From the NCBI RefSeq assembly GCF_000633255.1, contig NZ_AYMJ01000030.1:1-64000 (forward strand): a stretch of 64,000 nt of DNA, read 5' to 3'. This document shows, one piece after another, positions 42,849 to 51,542 of this stretch (positions within the stretch are counted from its first letter, which is position 1; the number at the start of each line of letters is the position of its first letter). Under the pieces are notes generated by a model. That model ran no database searches. It saw only the letters and a program-made list of their open reading frames with translations, and was not told where the DNA came from. The stretch comes from Pseudomonas sp. H1h (GTDB taxonomy: Bacteria; Pseudomonadota; Gammaproteobacteria; Pseudomonadales; Pseudomonadaceae). A program made the position numbers and the translations under genes.

Positions 42849-44037
42849 ATGCTCGCGCAACTTCCACCGGCCTTACAGAAACTGCAGCTTCCGCTTCGCC
42901 TGCGGCTCTGGGACGGCCATGAGTTCAATCTGGGGCCGGCGCCCAGCGTCACCATCGTGGTCAAGGACCCGCAGATGGTCACCCAGTTCACGCATCCAAG
43001 CCTCGACGCGCTGGGGGCGGCGTTTGTCGAAGGCAAGCTCGAACTGGAGGGCTCGATCAGCGAGGTCATCCGGGTCTGCGACGAATTGAGCAGCGCCTTG
43101 CTCGATGAAGACGACGGTGCCCAGCCAGTGCGTGCAGTGCACGACAAGGAAACCGACGCCAAAGCCATTTCCTATCACTACGACTTGTCCAACGCGTTCT
43201 ACCAGCTGTGGCTGGACAGTGACATGGCGTATTCCTGCGCCTATTTCGAAACCGGCAGTGAAACCCTGGAGCAGGCGCAACAGGCCAAATTCCGCCACCT
43301 GTGTCGCAAGCTGCGTTTGCAGCCGGGCGACTATCTGCTGGATGTCGGTTGTGGCTGGGGAGGCCTGGCGCGTTATGCCGCGCGGGAATTCGGGGCCAAG
43401 GTGTTCGGCATCACCCTGAGCAAGGAACAGCTGGAACTGGCCCGGGCGCGGGTCAAGGCCGAGGGCCTGGAAGACCAGGTCGAACTGCAACTGCTCGACT
43501 ACCGCGACCTGCCTCAGGACGGTCGCTTCGACAAGGTGGTCAGCGTCGGTATGTTCGAACATGTCGGCCATGCCAACCTCGCCGAATACTGCAAGGTCCT
43601 GTTCGGCGCGGTGAAGGAGGGTGGTCTGGTGATGAACCACGGCATCACCGCCAAGCACACTGATGGCCGTCCGGTGGGACGCGGTGCGGGTGACTTCATC
43701 GAAAAATACGTATTCCCCAACGGTGAGCTGCCGCACCTGGCGATGATTTCGGCCGAGATCAGCGAAGCCGGGTTGGAGATTGTCGACGTCGAAAGCCTGC
43801 GCCTGCATTACGCGCGCACGCTTGATCACTGGAGCGAGCGTCTGGAGGACAACCCTCGAAGCCGCCGGGAAACTGGTGCCGGATCAGGCATTGCGCATCT
43901 GGCGCCTGTATCTGGCCGGTTGCGCCTACGCTTTCGCACGTGGCTGGATCAATCTGCACCAGATTCTCGCGGTGAAGGCGCATCCGGACGGCAGCCATGA
44001 ACTGCCCTGGACCCGCGACGACATCTATCACCCTTGA
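42849..44037 (+). pseudogene. cfa: Cyclopropane-fatty-acyl-phospholipid synthase, frameshifted near the 3' end
   Basis: Cfa adds a methylene from SAM to unsaturated phospholipid acyl chains. The first frame encodes about 335 residues of normal enzyme: YHYDLSNAFYQLWLDSDMAYSCAYF, SAM motif LLDVGCGWGGLARYAA and SVGMFEHVGHANL. After LDHWSERLEDN the frame changes. The normal ending (LEAAGKLVPDQALRIWRLYLAG...INLHQIL) is encoded in the +1 frame to a stop at 44037. One C too many in CCC at 43853-43855 explains this. Without the shift the product would be 395 residues. With it, the protein ends with 50 unrelated residues at 44000. It may be a sequencing error. Confidence 0.88.
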
Positions 44038-44050
44038 GGCCTGAACCATC

Positions 44051-44071
44051 CCCCTCTCTCGTCGAGAGGGG
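44051..44071. terminator. Hairpin terminator between convergent cfa and cls
   Basis: CCCCTCTC-TCGTC-GAGAGGGG is a perfect 8-bp stem with a 5-base loop between the end of cfa and the end of cls. There is no pronounced T-run on either side. Confidence 0.55.
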
Positions 44072-44080
44072 ATGAGCCTC

Positions 44081-45520
44081 TCAGAGAATCGGTGAAATAA
44101 GCCGGGCGATCCGCATGCCGAGCTGTTGCAGGCGGTGGACCTCCCGGCTTTCTTCTTTGGCGACTTCGTAAGCCTGGTCGAAGTCCTCGTTGAGCATGTG
44201 TTCCACGTTGGCGGCGAATTCGCTGTCGACGGTCAGTAGCATCACTTCGAAATTCAGCCGGAATGAACGGTTATCCAGATTGGCGCTGCCGATGGCGCTG
44301 ATTTCGCTGTCGATCAACACCACTTTCTGATGCAGGAATCCGGGTTCGTAGCGGAATACCCGCACGCCGGCGCGCACCGCTTCGAACGCGTAGAGGCTGG
44401 ACGCGGCGTAGACGATGCGGTGATCCGGGCGCGAGGGCAGCAGCAGGCGCACGTCGACGCCGCGCAGTACTGCCAGGCGCAATGCGGCGAATACCGCCTC
44501 ATCGGGAATGAAATACGGGCTGGTGATCCACACCCGTTCCGTCGCAGCATGGATCGCTTCGACGAAGAACAGCGAACAGGTTTCGTAGGCGTCGGCCGGA
44601 CCGCTCGCGAGCAATTGGCAGAGCACGCCGTCCTCCGGGTAGACATCCGGCAGGATCAGTGGCGGCAACGTGCGCGCGGCCCAGAACCAGTCCTCGGCAA
44701 ACGACTCCTGCATGCAGGCCACCACCGGGCCACGGACCTGGACGTGGGTATCGCGCCATGGCGCCAGTGGCGGCTTCTCGCCCAGGTATTCATCGCCGAC
44801 GTTATGCCCGCCGACAAAGCCGAGCACGCCATCGACCACGACGATTTTGCGGTGGTTGCGGAAATTCACCTGAAAGCGATTGAGCCAGCCGCTGCGCGTG
44901 GCAAAGGCTTTGACCTCGACACCACCATCGCGCAACGCCTGCACGTAACTGTGGGGCAAGGCGTGACTGCCGATCCGGTCGTAGAGCAGATGAATCGCCA
45001 CGCCTTCGGCGGCTTTTTTCAGCAACAGGTCGCGCAGGCTTTGACCAAGACGGTCGTCATGGATGATGAAGAACTGAATCAGTACGGCTTCACGCGCTTG
45101 ATCAATTGCCTGGAAAATCGCCGAAAAGGTCGCGTGGCCATTCACCAACAGTTGCACTTCGTTGTTCGCCAGACATGGCATGCGCCCCAACTTGGGCATG
45201 GCGCGCAGGGAGGCGTAGGCATTCGAGGCGCGGGCGGTAAGGGCTTCTTCCACCCAAGGTCGCCAGTTCAACTCGGAAATTGCCTGACGCATCTGTTCGT
45301 TGGCCTGGCGCCGCGCCTTGATGTAACCGTCGAAGGTGCTACGGCCGAACACCAGATAGGGGATGAGCGTCAGGTAGGGAATGAAAATAAGCGACAATGC
45401 CCAGGCGATCGAGCCTTGGGCGGTGCGAACGGTCAGCACCGCGTGGATCGCGGCGATCAAGCCGAGGCTGTGTATCAGGGCGATCAGATAACCGAAAATG
45501 TGCGGTCCAAAATAATCCAT
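44081..45520 (-). CDS. cls: Cardiolipin synthase, phospholipase D family
   Basis: This 479-residue inner-membrane enzyme joins two phosphatidylglycerols into cardiolipin and glycerol. Two N-terminal membrane helices (IFGYLIALIHSLGLIAAIHAV and IAWALSLIFIPYLTLIPYLVF) precede two HKD motifs: HRKIVVVDGVLGFVGGHN and HQKVVLIDSEISAIGSANLDNRS. The ATG at 45520 gives the usual N-terminus; an upstream in-frame start at 45562 looks spurious. The neighbouring cfa also acts on membrane lipids, but the two genes converge. Confidence 0.94.
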   Translation of the reverse strand: MDYFGPHIFGYLIALIHSLGLIAAIHAVLTVRTAQGSIAWALSLIFIPYLTLIPYLVFGRSTFDGYIKARRQANEQMRQAISELNWRPWVEEALTARASNAYASLRAMPKLGRMPCLANNEVQLLVNGHATFSAIFQAIDQAREAVLIQFFIIHDDRLGQSLRDLLLKKAAEGVAIHLLYDRIGSHALPHSYVQALRDGGVEVKAFATRSGWLNRFQVNFRNHRKIVVVDGVLGFVGGHNVGDEYLGEKPPLAPWRDTHVQVRGPVVACMQESFAEDWFWAARTLPPLILPDVYPEDGVLCQLLASGPADAYETCSLFFVEAIHAATERVWITSPYFIPDEAVFAALRLAVLRGVDVRLLLPSRPDHRIVYAASSLYAFEAVRAGVRVFRYEPGFLHQKVVLIDSEISAIGSANLDNRSFRLNFEVMLLTVDSEFAANVEHMLNEDFDQAYEVAKEESREVHRLQQLGMRIARLISPIL

Positions 45521-45651
45521 GGGGCAGCCTTGCTCCTGAAGATTCAATGCGTAACAGACCATGTTCCAGCGCGATTGTCGCTATTTAATTGGCCCATGAA
45601 CCGAAGCCATCGGCCGACGTCTAACGGCCACTACTGATCAGGAGTTTTTCG

Positions 45652-46170
45652 ATGAACGTTCGTCTGCTGGGTTTGGCGCTGGGCCTGGGTTTGGCAATGC
45701 CGTTGGTGGCGCAGGCGCAGATGCTGCAGCCGGGGCTGTGGGAGATGACCTCGAGCAACGTCAAGGTCGATGACCAGCCAATGGATGTGCAATCGATCCT
45801 CGGCCAGCTTCAAGGTCAGATGACCCCGCAACAACGGGCAGCGCTGGAGAAGAACGGGATCAATATTGGCGGCAAGGGCATCCGTGCGTGCCTCACGCCG
45901 CAGCAGGTCGCGACCAACGATATCCCGCTGGCCGATCCGCAGTCGGGCTGTAAACAGCAGATCACGGAGCGCACCGGCAACCAATGGAAATTCCGTTTCA
46001 GTTGCCCGAAAGCGCAAGGGACTGGCGTCGCCACGTTCCTCAGTGATCGGGAGTTCACCACCGTGGCCAACGGCACGTTCAATGCCATCGGCATTAACCA
46101 GAAGGGCAGCCTGGAAACCCGCGCGGTGTGGTTGGGTCAGGATTGCGGCACTGTTAAGCCAAGAACGTAA
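45652..46170 (+). CDS. DUF3617 secreted protein of unknown function
   Basis: This 172-residue protein has a signal peptide (MNVRLLGLALGLGLAMPLVAQA). The mature part starts QMLQPGLWEMTSSNVKVDD and has conserved-type Cys residues in RACLTPQQV, SGCKQQI and RFSCPKAQG, typical of DUF3617 periplasmic proteins. The ATG has CAGGAG upstream. It is a single gene between cls (divergent) and a REP pair. The function is unknown. Confidence 0.85.
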   Translation: MNVRLLGLALGLGLAMPLVAQAQMLQPGLWEMTSSNVKVDDQPMDVQSILGQLQGQMTPQQRAALEKNGINIGGKGIRACLTPQQVATNDIPLADPQSGCKQQITERTGNQWKFRFSCPKAQGTGVATFLSDREFTTVANGTFNAIGINQKGSLETRAVWLGQDCGTVKPRT

Positions 46171-46173
46171 AAG

Positions 46174-46241
46174 CTTCGCGAGCAAGCCCGCTCCAACAGT
46201 TGGAATGCATTTCCCTGTGGGGGCGAGCCTGCTCGCGAAAG
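46174..46241. repeat. REPIN-like inverted REP pair (imperfect)
   Basis: Arms 46174-46199 (CTTCGCGAGCAAGCCCGCTC...) and 46215-46241 (CTGTGGGGGCGAGCCTGCTC...) are inverted with several mismatches. They lie between the convergent DUF3617 and pyrC genes. Confidence 0.82.
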
Positions 46242-46251
46242 CGTTTGATGA

Positions 46252-47583
46252 TCAGCGCATAAACCGCAACGGTAGGCCCTGACACCCTTCATTGATCCGT
46301 CCGCCATCCCACGCAATTTGCCCCGACACCAACGTAGTATTCACCCGGTGCCGGAAGGTTCTGTTGGCAAACGGCGTCCAACCGCACTGCGACAGAATCG
46401 GTTGCCGAGCCACTTCCAGAGCCGTCGGTTCAACCAGCACCAGATCTGCCCAATAGCCCTCACGCAAATAACCCCGATCGGGAATCGCAAACAGATCTGC
46501 CACCCGGTGACTGGTCTTCGCCACCAGCGTGGTGATCGGCAACACGCCGTCGGCCACCAGTTCCAGCAGCGCCGGCAAAGCCTGTTGCACCAGCGGCAAA
46601 CCGCAAGGTGCCTCGGCGTACGGGCGCTGCTTTTCCTCCCAAGTGTGCGGTGCGTGATCGCTGCCGATCACATCCAGTCGATTAGTCAGTAACGCCGCGC
46701 GCAAGGCATCTCGGTCGGCCCGGGTCTTGATCGCCGGGTTGCATTTGATCAGGTTGCCCAGGGCCGGGTAGTCGCGGTCATCGAACAGCAGATGATGCAG
46801 GCAGACTTCAGCCGTGATGTGTTTCTGCGCGAGCGGCTTGTCCGTGAACAACTCGAGTTCGCGAGCGGTGGTCAGGTGCAAGACGTGCAGACGGGTGCCG
46901 TGCCGTTTCGCCAGTTCCACCGCCAGTGAGGATGAGCGGTAGCAAGCTTCGGCATCGCGTACCCGCGCATGGATATTGGCCGGCAAGTGTTCGCCCAGGC
47001 GCTCGCGCAGTCGGGCTGCGTTGGCTTCGATGCTCGGCGTGTGTTCGCAATGGGCCAACAGAATCGTTGGCACTTCGGCGAACAGGCGCTCGAGAATCTT
47101 CGGGTCATCCACCAGCATGTTGCCGGTGGAGGCACCCATGAACACTTTGACCCCGGCGACTTCGCAGGGATTCAGCGCGGCGACCGTGTCGAGGTTGTTC
47201 TGGCTCACGCCGAAGTGGAAGCCGTAATTGGCCACAGAGTTGATCGCCGCCCGACGCTTTTTGTCGGCCAGCGCTTCGAGGGTGAGGGTGGCCGGCTGGG
47301 TATTGGGCATGTCCATGAAGCTGGTGATGCCACCGGCTACCGCCGCTCGGGACTCGGTGTGAATGCAGCCCTTTGCCGGTGCTCCCGGTTCGCGAAAATG
47401 CACTTGGTCATCGATCATGCCCGGTATCAGCCACTGGCCACGAGCGTCGATCTCAACCCGTGCATTTTCGCCGTCGATAGTGCGCGCGATCTTGACGATG
47501 CGGCCATGGCTGACCAACAGATCCCCATCGAATTCGCGTCCTTCGTTGACCAGTCTTGCGTTGCGAATCAGCACGCTGCTCAT
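46252..47583 (-). CDS. pyrC: Dihydroorotase, zinc-starvation paralogue
   Basis: This 443-residue amidohydrolase makes dihydroorotate in pyrimidine synthesis. Class I dihydroorotase features include HFREPGAPAKGCIHTESRAAVAGGITSFMDMPNT, LAHCEHTPS, HVLHLTTARELELF and the catalytic Asp in DVIGSDHAPHTWEEK. The usual HxH metal motif reads QVH (DDQVHFREPG), so the first metal-binding His is Gln. It is the last gene of the folE2-led operon and starts 3 bases after the carbonic-anhydrase-like gene. Such copies probably back up a zinc-dependent enzyme when zinc is scarce. Confidence 0.9.
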   Translation of the reverse strand: MSSVLIRNARLVNEGREFDGDLLVSHGRIVKIARTIDGENARVEIDARGQWLIPGMIDDQVHFREPGAPAKGCIHTESRAAVAGGITSFMDMPNTQPATLTLEALADKKRRAAINSVANYGFHFGVSQNNLDTVAALNPCEVAGVKVFMGASTGNMLVDDPKILERLFAEVPTILLAHCEHTPSIEANAARLRERLGEHLPANIHARVRDAEACYRSSSLAVELAKRHGTRLHVLHLTTARELELFTDKPLAQKHITAEVCLHHLLFDDRDYPALGNLIKCNPAIKTRADRDALRAALLTNRLDVIGSDHAPHTWEEKQRPYAEAPCGLPLVQQALPALLELVADGVLPITTLVAKTSHRVADLFAIPDRGYLREGYWADLVLVEPTALEVARQPILSQCGWTPFANRTFRHRVNTTLVSGQIAWDGGRINEGCQGLPLRFMR

Positions 47584-47586
47584 GGT

Positions 47587-48147
47587 TCAGAACTCGTTCT
47601 GCAAGGCTTTGTACCCGCGCACCAGATCGACGTTGGTGCGCGCCACGTCTTCGGAAAACTCCGAGGCGCTGACACTTACCGGCGGGAACTGCGAGAGGTC
47701 GGTGTTGGGGCCGATGCGGGTGGTGGAGGGCACGTAAAACGCGTCCGGTAAATCGCGGCCATCGACCACCGAGTTGTGCCGCACCACGCAGCCGTCACCG
47801 ACCACGCAATTGAACAGCACACTGTTGAAACCGATGAATACCCGGTCGCCGACCACGCAGGGGCCATGCACGATCGAGCGGTGAGCGATCGAGGTGAATT
47901 CACCGATGGTCACGGCGGCGCCGGATTTGGAGTGGATTACCACGCCGTCCTGGATGTTCGAATTGGCACCGATGGTAATCGGCTCCATCGCGCCTGAGGC
48001 GTCAACCTCATCCGCGCGAATCACGGCGTAGGGGCCGACGAACACGTTTTCGCCGATGACCACCTTGCCGCAGATGATCGCGGTTTTGTCGACGTAGGCC
48101 GACTCGGCAATCTGCGGCAGATCACCTGAAGGATTCTTGCGGATCAT
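47587..48147 (-). CDS. Gamma-type carbonic anhydrase-like hexapeptide-repeat protein
   Basis: This 186-residue left-handed beta-helix protein has repeated hexapeptides (ITIGANSNIQDGVVIH, VTIGEFTSIAHRSIVHGPCVVGDRVFIGFNSVLFN). His residues sit in the VIHS and IAHRSIVHG positions expected of gamma carbonic anhydrase metal ligands. It overlaps the metal-binding-protein gene (ATGA) and precedes pyrC by 3 bases. In zinc-starvation clusters such proteins are thought to replace zinc-dependent carbonic anhydrase, possibly with another metal. Confidence 0.87.
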   Translation of the reverse strand: MIRKNPSGDLPQIAESAYVDKTAIICGKVVIGENVFVGPYAVIRADEVDASGAMEPITIGANSNIQDGVVIHSKSGAAVTIGEFTSIAHRSIVHGPCVVGDRVFIGFNSVLFNCVVGDGCVVRHNSVVDGRDLPDAFYVPSTTRIGPNTDLSQFPPVSVSASEFSEDVARTNVDLVRGYKALQNEF

Positions 48148-49019
48148 GGTTGGCTCAGTGCGTCGTAAAGGGTGTTGAGGTTGTATTCGAAAAGCCCGGC
48201 AAAGGTGCTGGCCGGACCGCTGGCGGCGAGAGCATCGGAGTACAACGTGCCGCCGATGTGCGCGCCGCTTTCGTCAGCGATCTGCTTGAGCAGGCGCGCG
48301 TCCTTGATGTTTTCCATGAACACCGCTTTGACTTTGGCCTGGCGGATCTGTGTGATCAGTGCGGCCACTTCGGCAGCCGAAGGTTCACGCTCAGTGGAGA
48401 GACCCTGCGGGGCCATGAAGTCGATACCGTACGCCTGACCGAGATAACCGAACGCATCGTGGCTGGTGACGATCTTGCGATTGCCCGGCGGTAGCGAACC
48501 GAGCTTGGCCTTGGTTTCGGCAAGCAGGGCATAGATCTGTTTCAGGTAGGTCTGGCTGTTGCGTTGGTAGTCGGCCTTGTTCGCCGGGTCGGCAGCGATC
48601 AGCGCCTTGGTGATGTTGGCGATGTACAACTCGGTGTTGGCCAGGTTGTGCCAGGCATGCGGGTCGGGAATGGTCTCGCCGTCTTCATCGAGCGAACGCG
48701 GAATCACGCCGTGGCTGGCGCTGATGAGCGGAGCCTGGGTGCCGGTGCTGGTTACCAGGCGATCGAGCCATGGTTCGAAGCCGAGCCCGTTTTTGATGAT
48801 CAACTTGGCCTTGAGCAGCGCTTTGGCGTCGTCCGGTGTCGGCTCATAGGTGTGTGCATCGGCGTCCGGGCCGACCATGTTGGTGATCTGAATATGCTCG
48901 CCACCGACCTGATGCACCATGTCGGCAAGGATGCTGAAGCTGGTGACCACCGGCAATTTTTCCGCCGCCGACAACGACATCGACAGCAGCAAGCTGAACA
49001 GCACGAGTAGAACGCGCAT
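48144..49019 (-). CDS. Metal ABC transporter, substrate-binding protein (ZnuA/AdcA superfamily)
   Basis: This 291-residue cluster A-I binding protein has a signal peptide (MRVLLVLFSLLLSMSLSAAE). Metal ligands are expected in HTYEPTPDD, DPHAWHNLANTE, VTSHDAFGYLGQAYG and the late Asp region GGTLYSDALA. It lacks the long His-rich loop of classical ZnuA, so it belongs to a second, loop-less type. The ATG at 49019 is chosen because upstream codons lie in the permease gene. With the next two upstream genes it forms a zinc (or manganese) importer inside a Zur-type operon. Confidence 0.88.
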   Translation of the reverse strand: MRVLLVLFSLLLSMSLSAAEKLPVVTSFSILADMVHQVGGEHIQITNMVGPDADAHTYEPTPDDAKALLKAKLIIKNGLGFEPWLDRLVTSTGTQAPLISASHGVIPRSLDEDGETIPDPHAWHNLANTELYIANITKALIAADPANKADYQRNSQTYLKQIYALLAETKAKLGSLPPGNRKIVTSHDAFGYLGQAYGIDFMAPQGLSTEREPSAAEVAALITQIRQAKVKAVFMENIKDARLLKQIADESGAHIGGTLYSDALAASGPASTFAGLFEYNLNTLYDALSQP

Positions 49020-49030
49020 CGGAAAACACC

Positions 49031-49897
49031 TCATTGGGATGTGAGCGAAGGTGGGCGGCGCAGCAGACCGTGGACCGGCCCGAACACCACGGACAGCAGA
49101 TAAGCGCCACCGGCGACCAGGACGATGGCCGGCCCGCTGGGCAGCGAGTAGTCGAATGACAGCAGCAATCCGAGCCACACCGACAGGCAACCGATCAGCG
49201 CCGCAATGGCGATCAGCACTGGCAGGCGTCGGCTCCAGAAACGGGCCGCGGCGGCTGGCAACATCATCAGGCCGACCACCATCAAGGCACCAATGGCCTG
49301 GAAACCGATCACCAGATTGAGCACGACGAGGGTCAGGAACACGCCGTGGGCGAGGGGGCCGAGACGGCTGACGGTTTGCAGGAATAAGGGGTCGAGGGTG
49401 TCGAGCAGCAGCGGTTTGTAGATGACTGCCATGGCGATCAGGCTGAGTGCCGAGACCCATAACATGCCGTGAAGTGTAGGGCCGTCGACCGCGAGTGCCG
49501 AGCCGAACAACAGGTGCAGCAAGTCGAGGCGTTTGCCGGCGATGCCGAGAATCAACACACCGCTGGCGAGTGAGATCGGGTAGATGGCGGCGAGACTGGC
49601 GTCTTCGCGCAGGCCAGTGCGTCGGGTGATCCAGGCGGCAAGCCCAGCCATGCTCAGACCGGCACCCAGACCACCCAGGGTCAACGCGGGCAGACTCAGG
49701 CCGGCGAACCAGAAGCCCAATGCTGCGCCGGGCAGAATGCCGTGGGCGACCGCGTCGCCGATCAGACTCATACGCCGCAGGATCAGGAACACGCCAAGTG
49801 GCGCTGTGCTGCAAGCCAGCAGCAATCCACCCAATAGCGCTCGGCGCATGAATACGAACTCGCTGAACGGTTGCCAGAAATGGCTGACGGCGAGCAT
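49031..49897 (-). CDS. Metal ABC transporter permease (ZnuB family)
   Basis: This 288-residue ABC-3 permease has about eight membrane helices. The family motif FLILRRMSLIGDAVAHGILPGAALGF is near residue 40, and GFQAIGALMVVGLMMLPAAAARFW is also conserved. The ATG at 49897 overlaps the ATPase stop (ATGA). It forms the membrane channel of the metal importer. Confidence 0.92.
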   Translation of the reverse strand: MLAVSHFWQPFSEFVFMRRALLGGLLLACSTAPLGVFLILRRMSLIGDAVAHGILPGAALGFWFAGLSLPALTLGGLGAGLSMAGLAAWITRRTGLREDASLAAIYPISLASGVLILGIAGKRLDLLHLLFGSALAVDGPTLHGMLWVSALSLIAMAVIYKPLLLDTLDPLFLQTVSRLGPLAHGVFLTLVVLNLVIGFQAIGALMVVGLMMLPAAAARFWSRRLPVLIAIAALIGCLSVWLGLLLSFDYSLPSGPAIVLVAGGAYLLSVVFGPVHGLLRRPPSLTSQ

Positions 49898-50565
49898 CAG
49901 GCCACCTGCGTGCTGGGTGTTTGCTGGATCAGTTCGGCGCTGGCGCCGAACGCGCATTCCCGGTTTTTGATTAACAGCGTCTGCGGGATATGTTGGCGAA
50001 CGGCCGCAAGGTCGTGGCAGACCACCAGCAATGTTCGACCTTCGGCGTGCCAGGCGTGGATGTGTTGCCAAAGCAATTGCTGACCCAGTTCATCGAGTGC
50101 GGCATGGGGTTCGTCGAGAAGCAGTAACGGCGCGTCAGCCAGGCTTAAACGGGCGAGCAACGCGCGTTGCAGTTCGCCGCCAGAGAGAGCGATCAGTGGG
50201 CGCTTTTCGAGCCCGTTCAAGTGCCAGTGTTCGAGTGCGTTGGTCAGGCGTTGTGCGCGCAGTTGTGTCGATAGTCGTCGGCCCCAGAAACCAGCGGCCA
50301 CCAGTTCCTCAAGACTGATGGGGAACTGTCGGTCTAGGTGTTGCTGTTGCGGCAGGAACGACAGTCCACCTTGGCGTGGAACGCCTAGCGCGACTTTTCC
50401 GGATAACGGTTTCTGCAATCCCGCGATGACTTTCAGCAGGCTGCTTTTGCCGCAGCCGTTAGCGCCGACGATAGCGCTCAGGCTGCCGCTTTCCAGCGCG
50501 ATGGTGAGTGGGGAGGTCAGCGGTTGGCCCGGGGCGCCCCAGCTCAGGGTATGGCAGCGGATCAT
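49897..50565 (-). CDS. Metal ABC transporter ATP-binding protein (ZnuC family)
   Basis: This 222-residue ATPase has Walker A GANGCGKSS, signature LSGGELQRALLARLSLAD, Walker B LLLLDEPHAALD and H-loop VCHDL. The ATG at 50565 has a GGGAGC site and overlaps the folE2 stop (ATGA). It energises import of zinc or a related divalent metal. Coupling to folE2 places it in the same zinc-starvation transcript. Confidence 0.92.
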   Translation of the reverse strand: MIRCHTLSWGAPGQPLTSPLTIALESGSLSAIVGANGCGKSSLLKVIAGLQKPLSGKVALGVPRQGGLSFLPQQQHLDRQFPISLEELVAAGFWGRRLSTQLRAQRLTNALEHWHLNGLEKRPLIALSGGELQRALLARLSLADAPLLLLDEPHAALDELGQQLLWQHIHAWHAEGRTLLVVCHDLAAVRQHIPQTLLIKNRECAFGASAELIQQTPSTQVA

Positions 50566-51458
50566 GCAAGCTCCCGGTGCCAATGACTTTCGGCGACGGC
50601 ATCGTGGGCGTGCAGGCTTTCAGCATGAATCACTCGCAGGTGGAATCCGCTGACGCCGGGCGAGCGGCGCAGGGCCAGATTGAGTCGCCGCGCGGCGTCT
50701 TCGCAGAACATCAGGTTTTGCCCATTGGCCAGAGCGAAAGCTTGTTCGTCGGCGCGTTTAACAGCGGTTTGCACGGCGGTACCGAGCGCGGCTTCGGCGT
50801 CGTTGATGATTACGCTCAAAGGCAGTTCGTCGATGAACTCCTCCAGGTCCATGTGCAATTGCGCGGTGCTGCGTTGGCTATGCGGCGTGGCAACGACTCC
50901 TTGGCTTGATCCAAGCCACGCCAGAACCTCTGCGTGCTGAAGTGGCTTGTTGGCAAAATCATCGATGAATTGCTGCTGGATCAACTGCCGCGCTAGTGCT
51001 GCCGAGCACGGGCAAGTTGAGGAGTAGGGCACCTCGATTTTCAGTTCCACGTGGAACACTTTGTTTTTCAAGCTGGCACAAATGCTCACTGGATAGCTTT
51101 TCCAGCCGGCCAATGGGCTGACCAGCGCCGGCCTTTTCAACAGAACTTCGCTATGGATACTCAGGTAGGCGTTACTGGATAAACCATGGTGGCTATCCAG
51201 GAAATCCTCGAGTACCTGACGCAAAACCCGTGGAGAAAGGTTCTGCTGCTCAAGCGTCGCCAAGGCCAGATACAACCGTGACATGTGAATGCCGCGTGCC
51301 TCGCCATCATCGAGACTAACGCCCGCATCAGCCTTCGCGCTCAGGCGTTGGCCCTCGAATAAAACGGGCAAGGCAATGCCGCGCATTCCCACCCACTCAA
51401 GCGGTAGTGCTTGGCGAGCGGCTTGAGTGGCGATATCCGGAAGTGTCAGCGAATTCAT
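50562..51458 (-). CDS. folE2: GTP cyclohydrolase FolE2 (type IB)
   Basis: This 298-residue type IB GTP cyclohydrolase makes dihydroneopterin triphosphate for folate. It can use metals other than zinc and so replaces zinc-dependent FolE under zinc limitation. Family motifs are ADAGVSLDDGEARGIHMSRLYLAL, VPYSSTCPCSAALARQL (catalytic Cys region) and FCEDAARRL. The ATG at 51458 is chosen; ATG at 51470 is also possible. It is first in a six-gene overlapping operon. A Zur box lies 30-45 bases upstream, shared with divergent amiA. The gene also contains a parS-like site. Confidence 0.95.
   Translation of the reverse strand: MNSLTLPDIATQAARQALPLEWVGMRGIALPVLFEGQRLSAKADAGVSLDDGEARGIHMSRLYLALATLEQQNLSPRVLRQVLEDFLDSHHGLSSNAYLSIHSEVLLKRPALVSPLAGWKSYPVSICASLKNKVFHVELKIEVPYSSTCPCSAALARQLIQQQFIDDFANKPLQHAEVLAWLGSSQGVVATPHSQRSTAQLHMDLEEFIDELPLSVIINDAEAALGTAVQTAVKRADEQAFALANGQNLMFCEDAARRLNLALRRSPGVSGFHLRVIHAESLHAHDAVAESHWHRELA
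51043..51058. promoter_or_regulatory. parS-like ParB-binding site inside folE2
   Basis: AGTTCCACGTGGAACA is identical to the site at 37759, with the 14-bp palindrome GTTCCACGTGGAAC. It is one base from the pseudomonad parS. Confidence 0.82.
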
Positions 51459-51488
51459 GTTCGGGACCATCGTGTTGATTGAATTGGA

Positions 51489-51503
51489 TGTTACATTATA
51501 ACA
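51489..51503. promoter_or_regulatory. Zur box between folE2 operon and amiA
   Basis: TGTTACATTATAACA matches the TGTTATAnTATAACA zinc-uptake-regulator site with one mismatch. It lies 30 bases from the folE2 start and 39 bases from the amiA start, so one box could repress both directions when zinc is sufficient. Confidence 0.82.
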
Positions 51504-51542
51504 ATTCAAATCACGATGCCTTTTTCATGAACGGGTTTTCAT

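Noticed and set aside
49020..49814. Extended N-terminus for the metal-binding protein
   Set aside because: The extension lies entirely on the permease gene. The ATG at 49019 starts a clear signal peptide.
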